Source: Nemertoderma westbladi (lineage: Eukaryota > Xenacoelomorpha > Nemertodermatida > Nemertodermatidae). Taken from it: a stretch of 64,000 bases of DNA. This document shows, piece by piece, positions 41,101-50,100 of the stretch (its first letter is position 1; every line of letters starts with the position of its first letter). The stretch spans positions 1 through 64,000 of the forward strand of contig JAUCBJ010001698.1 of the NCBI GenBank assembly GCA_032718475.1. The letters are read 5' to 3'. Under the pieces are notes generated by a model. It did not search any database and was not told the DNA's origin. It saw only the letters and a list, made by a program, of their open reading frames with translations. A program made the translations under genes and the position numbers.

Positions 41101-44100
41101 CGGATTACAGAGTTGCGACACAGTAGAACGTGCTACAACAGTAGCACATCAATTACGGGACTGCTTAGCGGGCGGAGGTTTTAACCTCACCAAATTCGCC
41201 TCAAACAGTGCCGAATTAGTAGACTCATTCGGAACGACTGAGCGTGGAGGTGGTGACATAGACCTAGAGTTCGAACCACTACCGACGACCAAGGTGTTGG
41301 GGCTCTTTTGGGACCCAAACACGGACAACTTCCGAGTGAAAGTAAGACTGGACAGTCAAGAAAACACACTGACAAAGAGATCATGCTTGTCAAAATTGAG
41401 CCGATTGTTCGATCCGTTAGGATTCATCAGTCCAGTAATACTGCAAGCCCGCATTTATATGCGCAGTATTTGGAAGGATGGACTAACATGGGACGAGCCG
41501 ATCTCATCAGACCAAGTGGACTTATGGAAGACCTGGGAGGCGGAATTATCTTCGCTAGAGGATTATTCCATACCCAGAGTTTACTTTCCATTACAAAGTA
41601 CATTTCCTGACAACTTGGAACTACACTGTTTTTCTGACGCCAGTGACAACGGTTTTGGTGTGGCAGCGTACTTGCGCAGACAAGTAGACTCAGAAGCATT
41701 CGATGTTTCGCTCATTACTTCTAAGGCAAAAACAATGCCTACTAAGTATATGACGACACCACGAGCTGAGCTACAAGCCGCAACCCTGTCAACCACCATC
41801 GTGAACCTCATACAGACAGAACTACAGTCAAGTTTACAGATATTTTATTGGACTGACGCGACGTTGGTTTTATTTTACATAAACAACGACACGCTTGAAT
41901 TCAAGACATTCGTAGCTAACCGTCGCGCAGAAATTCTAGATCGTTCAATAAAAGAGGATTGGCGACATTGTCCCGGACCACAAAACCCAGCTGATATTGC
42001 GTCGCGAGGAATGATGCCTGAGGAATTCTGTAAACCGGAAAACAAAGAATTTTGGCAACACGGACCCCAATTCTTGCAGAAATCGACGCAAGATTGGCCA
42101 CCGTTATGCGACAACAAGTCTAACACCATCCCTAAGGACGCCGAAATCAAGAAACCAAAAAAGGGGAAGGCAAAGAAAAAGACGACGGCGGCAAAACTCA
42201 AGAAAAAACCGAAGGCGAAATGGAAAGATATAACTTCAAAGGTCAAGAGAGGAAGACTTGCGAGCCTTTCTACACCAGACATATCGCCAGACGGTCAACC
42301 AGACACGTTACTAGACGGTCAACCAGACGTTTTGTCAGACATATCACAAAATGTTCTACCAGACACTAGTAACATATTGACAAACAGTAAAGCCGCAGCT
42401 TCCCTATTGGAGCGGCCTTCTGTTGACAAACAACCAGATACGTTACCAGACGTATCGCCAGACACATTACTAGACAGTCGACTAGACATTTTGTCAGAAA
42501 CATCACAAAATGTTCTACCGGACATTAGTAATGTATCGACTAACAGTAAAGCCGCAGTTTCCCTATTGGAGCGGCCTTGTATTGACAAACTACCAATTTT
42601 GACACACTTGAGCAACCATAAGCATGGTGAAACCTCATGTATTACAGATGTGGGTAGTACCTACGCTAATGTAAATACAGGTGTTACTCTGCGCTCAAGA
42701 GACATACCAAACTTGCAACCTATGGTGAGACCTGGGATTAATATCGGCAGAAAAATAAGCTTACCGAAACCCACTGACCCCATAGAGTTCAAACCACCAT
42801 TAACGATCGACTTACAAAGTACTGACAATCAAGGTAAGAAGACGAAGAAGGACAAATTACTTGTAGACCCGGATGGATCAACAGTCAACAAGGGAATACT
42901 TACCGGCGGACCCGTGGGCCCTTCTAGTAATTCAAAACCTTCCAAATTCTCCATTGACTTACCTGATGACGTCACAAATACTTACGTCGACCGTATTGTA
43001 AACCTAACAGATTCTTGGACGAACGCTTGCCGAAAATTAGCGTGGATTGTACGTTTTGTACAATACGTTAAAGGCAAACGCGACTTTACACATCGACTTA
43101 CATTGGCTGAGATTGACAGGTGTGAGATTAAATTAATTCGCCATTACCAACTGCGATATTTCGCGCGCGAATTCACATCTATAAATCAAGGTCAACCAAT
43201 CAAGTCGTCACCAATACTGAGTTGGAGTCCGATTATTTATAATGGCTTAATTTGTCATAAATCTCGGCTTCAAAACATTGACTTTAACACAAACTTTAGG
43301 TACCCAATAATAATACCGCAACATCACGAACTACAACGTGCAATGATACTGGACGCACATTTACATCTGAAACACGCTGGAAGACACCACTGTCTTTCCT
43401 ACTTACGTACAAGATTTGTATTAATTAGACCCAGTAAAGCGTTAAGTTCAGTGACACGTACGTGTATTATTTGTAAAAAGGTACATTCTAGAATAGGTAC
43501 CCAAGAAATGAGTGAACTTCCACAAGCACGACTTCAAGCATTCAGACCACCTTTTACAGAGACTGGAATTGATTGCTTTGGTCCCATACATACGAAACGT
43601 GGACGTATACTAGTAAAACGCTGGGGACTGATTTTCACATGTATGTCCAGTAGGGCAGTTCACATTGAACGTGTGATGGATCTTTCCACCAACGCGTTTA
43701 TACTAGCACTGCGGCGATTTATCGCTAGACGCGGACTAGTGAAATGCTTGTACTCAGACCAAGGGACAAACTTTGTTGGTGCTCGAAATGAGATTGCTAG
43801 AGCCTTTAAGAAATTAGATCATGATCAAATCTCGAACGAACTGCAACCTCACAAGATTGTTTGGAAGTTCAATCCTCCAGATAGTCCTTGGAGAGGCGGA
43901 GTCTGGGAGAGATTGATTAGATCTATAAAGACGGCAATGGCAAAGGTCATTCCAGTAAACCACATATTGACAGATGACCAACTGACGACACTGTTTGTTG
44001 AAATCGAGGCAATACTAAATACTAGACCAATAGTATTAGTACCCGATGACAAACAATCTCAGTTCGCTTTGACACCGGCACACCTGCTTATGCAGGCACC

Positions 44101-47100
44101 GACCATATTGACACCTATTTCTATTCCAATAGAAAGCGACAGCTACAGTAGAAAAGCGTGGAAAATCACGCAACTACTAGCTAACAAATTCTGGGAAATA
44201 TGGCAAAACCATTATTTGCCCTCTATTTCTGCCAGAACAACATGGTACAATAACACCCGCGCATTAAAGCCGGGAGATCACGTGCTGTTAGCGGAAGTGA
44301 ATCTAAAAAGACGCTTCTGGATAACAGGTGTAATTTTAGCCACACATCCATCTATGGATGGAGTGACAAGAACTGTGACGGTACGGACAATTGACGGTCG
44401 TACAGTAGACAGACCGACTCAACGTCTCGTACTTCTTGAAGAGACTCGTAACGAGTCTGGAGACTACAAATCTCCACCTAATACTAGTAAATAATTAGGA
44501 GTTTACAAATAGATTTCCACGTACCTGTACACCGTAGTAAGGACAGCGGTAGAATTCCATTGTCTTTATATGTGAACATTGAGGGTAGTACCCTTATGTG
44601 TCATATAGGAGCGGGATTTGTAGGTATAAGAAATGGAATTCTACTTGGAACTCACAATATTGAGACATTTTCGAAAATTTAGACAATCCATTTGGATTTG
44701 AAAAATTTTTAAAAATTTTCTCCAGTGAATAGATTTCAGGGTACAGTCGGGTGGAACTTAAAATTAGAGAAACAAGAGAGGAAGACTTGCGAGCCTTTCT
44801 TAAAATTTTTAATTAAATTTTACACGGTCTTGTTTCAATAAGTTACGTCAAAATAGACTCCCCTATATTTATTTACTAATTCTTGACTGCTTATTTTCTG
44901 ATAATAGTTTGGGATCAAAAAGTGAGTATTTTAGACTCACAGCCAGTTTAGCCCAAATTCGTTTTTATTTCGGCAAAAAATTTTAGATAAGAAGCAGCGT
45001 GTCATTAAAGAAACCCTAGATCTTAGGCTATGGGTAGGAGGTTAGAGCGTTGTCGAGCCCAAAGGGCAGACGAAACTCTCACGTCTCCTCACAACTAACT
45101 ACAAACTCTGTTGTATTCCCTCTAGTAGTAATGATTATGTAACTACACCCCTAATTATGGAGAAAGGGATACAAGGAGAGCCGAGATGGGGATATGATAT
45201 CCAAGAGGAGGCAGCAGCGCCATTCGAAAGATTTGGAGCCAAGGACTACACTATATTTGGTATAAAAGAATTATCGGAAAGTACAGCGAAACTCGCGAGA
45301 ACTAAATATGACTCGAATGTATTAAAGAGAAGACAAAACGCATTAAACGAAAGAATCGAAAGTTTGCGTCAAACCTTCAATGAACTTTACCCGTACGACG
45401 CTTTGTGTGATACGGGAGACATTAGCGAAGACCCCGATACTGAAATTAGTCGTTTGTATCATACCATGCAATACCTAAAGGCACACGAACCTATGCCCGC
45501 GGTAAGAGATGAATTCGATGGAATGCATCTTTACAGACGAACTCGAGGGGACGATAGAGAAACCAAGGAAGCATTTTCAGTTTATAAACTTTATTATCAA
45601 TGCGGTTCTTGAATGCGCGAACAACGAAATGCGATTCCGATGCGTTTGAATAAGGAAAATCCCGAACCGATATTGGCGAGGTGTTCGAATCATCAACAAC
45701 TACGCTACCAGGAAGGAGGGTATCCTTTATCGAATCCATATCATTCATTTGCTATGACCGGACCAAAGGCGGGAGAAACTGTCATTTACCCACCTAAGGT
45801 TGTTGAACCCGATGTATTTGAACTTACGCTGGACGAGGCGAATCAGTCAACCCGCGAAAAGAAAGAAGCTCTTAGCCTATACAGAGCCTACAAGGCTTTC
45901 GAGAAAGGTGAGATGGAAGAATGGGGTGGAAGACTCGCGAGCCTACCTTGCCATTGGACGTCACACGATCAAACTTCAGCTAAGGAGATGACACCGGAAG
46001 TTTTCGAGAGCATAAACTTTGCTCAAAACGTTATTCAGAGACTACAGATTGCATCCCCGGAGAGGACAAGAGAAATGCAACCGTATAGTACTTCAACTAC
46101 GAAACCATTGAGTACGACACTCAACTTTCCTATTAGTATACCAGTCCGACAGGATACGACGTACGAAATACCCATCGTGGATCATCCAGAAATCATTTCA
46201 AACTTGGAGTTTCTTCCTGCAGTTGTTTTCAGCGATATGAGTAAGATATATGATTTACGTAGACATATTACTCAAAAGGTCGTGTACAACGTTCCACCTC
46301 ATATTCAAGATTTCAAGGAACTGGATAGAGCTGGTGCCGATATAGCTCCGAGTAATCTGAAAGGATATCTAACCGAGACGATTCGTTTATGGATTGGAAC
46401 CGGAACCTTCGAGTCGGATACAGATATTGCCGCAGATTGGCGAGGTAAGGTTATTCGTTTCGAAGATGATAAGGATATAGAGAAGATTTGGCAACCTTCG
46501 GAAGAATTGTTGGATGAATGGAATAGGACGTTCAGATCGTTTCAGGAAAATGGTAACATGTTTTACGATAACGAGGGCGGCAGTCATCAGCAGAGTTTGA
46601 CTTCTAAGACTATACAGATTAGAGCGGCGGACGGAGTCCTGCACGTTTTCAGTAGACAGAGGAGCGACAAACGAATGCCGATACCTCCAGCGAATACAAA
46701 GCGACACCATCTTATCACCGATATAGTAAAGAAGATGGACCAAGCTTGTAATATTGACGCTAGAATGCTACCGAAGATGGTAAGAAACATGATTTTAGAT
46801 AAAACTGTTGTAAAGATTGGATCAGGAGTAAGGGAGGATTTAATTAGCGACTTCGCCGGCATGACGGACAGCGATGACCGACTACCGACACCTTACGTCG
46901 ACACTCGACCTCTTATCTTGTGGTCTATAGAACAGGGATATTTTCGTGAGTACAATACTCAGAAGACTGGAACTGGGTACATTTCCTACCTGTTATTCAA
47001 TTGGGATTATAAGGAAAATAAGAGAAACAAGTATATTGAAACTTATGGAGAAGGTGATACTCCAGATATGAGTGAGTTTGAATCACAGCTTAAATGGAGA

Positions 47101-50100
47101 GGATGCGTGTATTGGGCCATTACGTCACCTCCAAGAGCGGTCTTACAATATTATTTAGCAATAGAGTCGTCAGTGAATGTTTGCTTAATCGCCGACATTG
47201 TGTCTCGGACTCTCAAAAGACATCCACTTTGTCTCGGAGAAGATCATACGTTCTACATGGAAGGGAGAATTCGTACCGACGTGTTTAGACGATTCCTTGA
47301 ACCCTTCTACAACTCCGACGCTCAGTGTAATGCCTTTACTCGAGCAGGATTTAGTATATTTCGAGACGTGTATCTTCGCTGTGCGGGATCTCTTATCGAA
47401 AGACCATCTATGTTTACATTGTTACCCTATGAAGGAGAACGTATCGTGGAGATTACGGAAGAATCACGGCAGACGCGCGCGCCTATCGGTCACCTTGGTG
47501 ATGATTTCGAAGTAACTACTACGATCGCTGACGATCCTTTAGAGGAACTTCTTGAGATAGAAAGGAACCTCCCGAAGAAATCTCAGACGGAGATTCGACA
47601 ACTTGAAGCAACAGATGCTATAGTTTGTATACAACCTTCAGAAACCTACCAACCCATAGACCCAGATGATTACGATTATAGTATGGGAGGAAGCGCTCGA
47701 CCGATTGGAGATCTTATATACGAACGAGTGTGGTACCCTGCCAATACGATGTGTAGTAAATGTGGCGTCGCTGGACATCATATGACAAAGTGCAGTGGAA
47801 AGCACATTACTACGACTCAGCTAATCTGTGGATGGTGTGGGGATCAAGGGTCTCATACATTTTATACTTGCTGGAGATTTATGGCTCAATGTACTTACTG
47901 CAATATAAAGGGACATCGAGCATCTGAATGCCAATTAAGAGACATACCTTATGAACACGAATCTGTAAAACTCGTGAGGAAATTATTCGATGAGTGGGAA
48001 GATTTAGCCGACGAACATGTATCGGCACAAAGAAGACGGTTTCCGATGAGAGCGCATCTCGGATTTTGGGCGGTAAATCCCCAGACGATGATGTCGGAAG
48101 GATACATCTCCGCTATGCCCCAATATGACGAACTTATCGAGGTTGTCGATATTTTGCCCCACGACAGCGGATTCCGAGTGGTGCGCAAGTATCTACTACA
48201 GATTCACCCGGATAACAAAAACACGTGGAATTTTCAGAAAGTCGTTAATCGCATTACGTATGGTGAATTCGATCGTTTCCGAACCGAAAGGCGGAACAAA
48301 GGAGCTTGGTTAACCGTCGCATGGGCGTACCGAGCCGCGTTTTACCATAAACGTATACGAGCGAGCGTATTCGAGGAAGAGGAGGTCCTAGAGGCGACAA
48401 ATATACCAGCCACTCCGGTTGCGCTGTCTGCACGTCACCCTCGGGAGGACGGGCAGGGTAGGATCATACGGGTCCAAAAGGTGGGCCAACAATTAAAGAA
48501 AATTATTAATGTAGAAGAACGCAAGGGAGTTGAGCCGACTATTCGAGTTACTCGGGATACGGTATCACTTCCAAGAGAACCAGTAGGAGGATCGGGACAT
48601 ACACCAGCTGATCAACAGGGGGCGCAAGCTACTCTTGGGTCTGCGTCGTCCGCTTCTCGCGTGTTCCCAGACGTTCTACCAACTGTAGTGACGACTGATC
48701 GGTCACGAGGAATCGGTCGAGGTTTTGGGATGCCAAATAGACGAATTTGCGAGGAAATAGTCGCACCGTCTCTCAACGTCCCAAGTAAACCAGTGACTCG
48801 CCCCACGAGTCCCATATCGCGAGCAAAGTCACCTGTGCGCAGTTTTCGAGGACGCGGCAGGGCTCGATCCACTAAGCGATAAAAGGGAGGGCAAGGGTGG
48901 ACGGAAGACTCGTGAGCCTTTCTTATGATTTGTGATTTATTTGAATTTATATTTATATTTGTGTTTATTCCGAACTTAAGCAATTTGTATTGTTCCGAAT
49001 TTATGAAATTTAGAAAGTTTATATTTAGAAGGAACTTATATTTGAAAGATTTATGTTTCATATTTGAGATGCAAAGGAGTTTATATTATTCTAAACTTAT
49101 GCAGTTTATATTTATATTTAGTAAGACTTATATTTGTAAGAATTTATATTTGTGATTATTCCGAACTTATGCAATTTATATTATTCCGAACTTATGCAAT
49201 TTATATTGTTCCGAATATTATGCAATTTATATTTTATAAGCAGTATTTGTATTTACAGTGAAATAGAAAGTAAGAGTAGATGGAAGACTCGTGGGCCTTT
49301 CTTATAGTTTCATTTGTAAAGTGTTATATTTTGTATTTAGAAAGTTTTATAGTCAGAAAGTTTTGTGCTTAGAAAGACTCATATTTGTAATTATTCCGAA
49401 CTTATGCAATCTACATTTAGGCACGAAAGTGTTTGTAATTATTTGAATTTATGCAATATTTGAGATGCAATAGTAGATGGAAGACTCGCGAGCCTTTCTT
49501 ATTGTTTTCATTTATTTGTATTTGTAATTGTTTGAATTTATGCAATATTGAGATGCAATAGATTTATATTGGTGAATTTAATTTAGATTTATATTGTACT
49601 TACTTAGTAAAGCCTTAAATACGTAAAGTTTGAATTTGTAATTATTTTTGTATCGAATCATTACGTAGAAAGGAAGTATTGTTTGAAATTTAATTGTAAA
49701 TATGTAAGTACGCCCTAAGTATTCTATAGTTTGATTGATTATTGGTGAAAACCGTATATTTATGCACGATAATATCCTGTTTTCATGGAGCGGTATAGAA
49801 TTATATTCTCTAAATGCCGTGGATTTTCAAAATTTTATTTTATTCGAATTAACTTTGTAAAAGATTGCTTTGAATCCTCATTTGTATTTGTTATATCTAT
49901 TGTACGCCTATCGGTCAAGTGGTTCAGTAGCTCAGTCGGTAGAGCGTTGGAAATTATATGTGTAGTAGGTATTGAGTTCGAATCCTAGTAAGTGCGAATT
50001 ATTTTTTGTGCAGAATTTCAACTCATTTAAATTAACCGCTACAAATTAATTGCATTTGTCTGTACCAATGAGACTGTAGTTATTTGATTGTAACCAATGT

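Larger units (their letters stand above)
35829..49498 (+). repeat. Dispersed 20-bp near-palindrome, 11 clear copies in element B
   Basis: The consensus GGAAGACTCGCGAGCCTWYC starts at 35829, 37563, 37647, 37731, 40220, 42251, 44780, 45928, 48903, 49282 and 49479, always on the plus strand. Three are in an 84-bp tandem repeat; the others are isolated. Related forms: a perfect AGACTCG-TAA-CGAGTCT hairpin at 44442-44458 and a bare CTCGCGAG core at 45292-45299. It is read in two different frames in coding copies and is also present in non-coding DNA. Not found in element A. Confidence 0.9.

Noticed and set aside
45157-48882. Envelope glycoprotein in the 3' gene
   Set aside because: No signal peptide, no transmembrane helix and no furin-type site were seen. 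Zinc knuckles and basic tail point to nucleic-acid binding.
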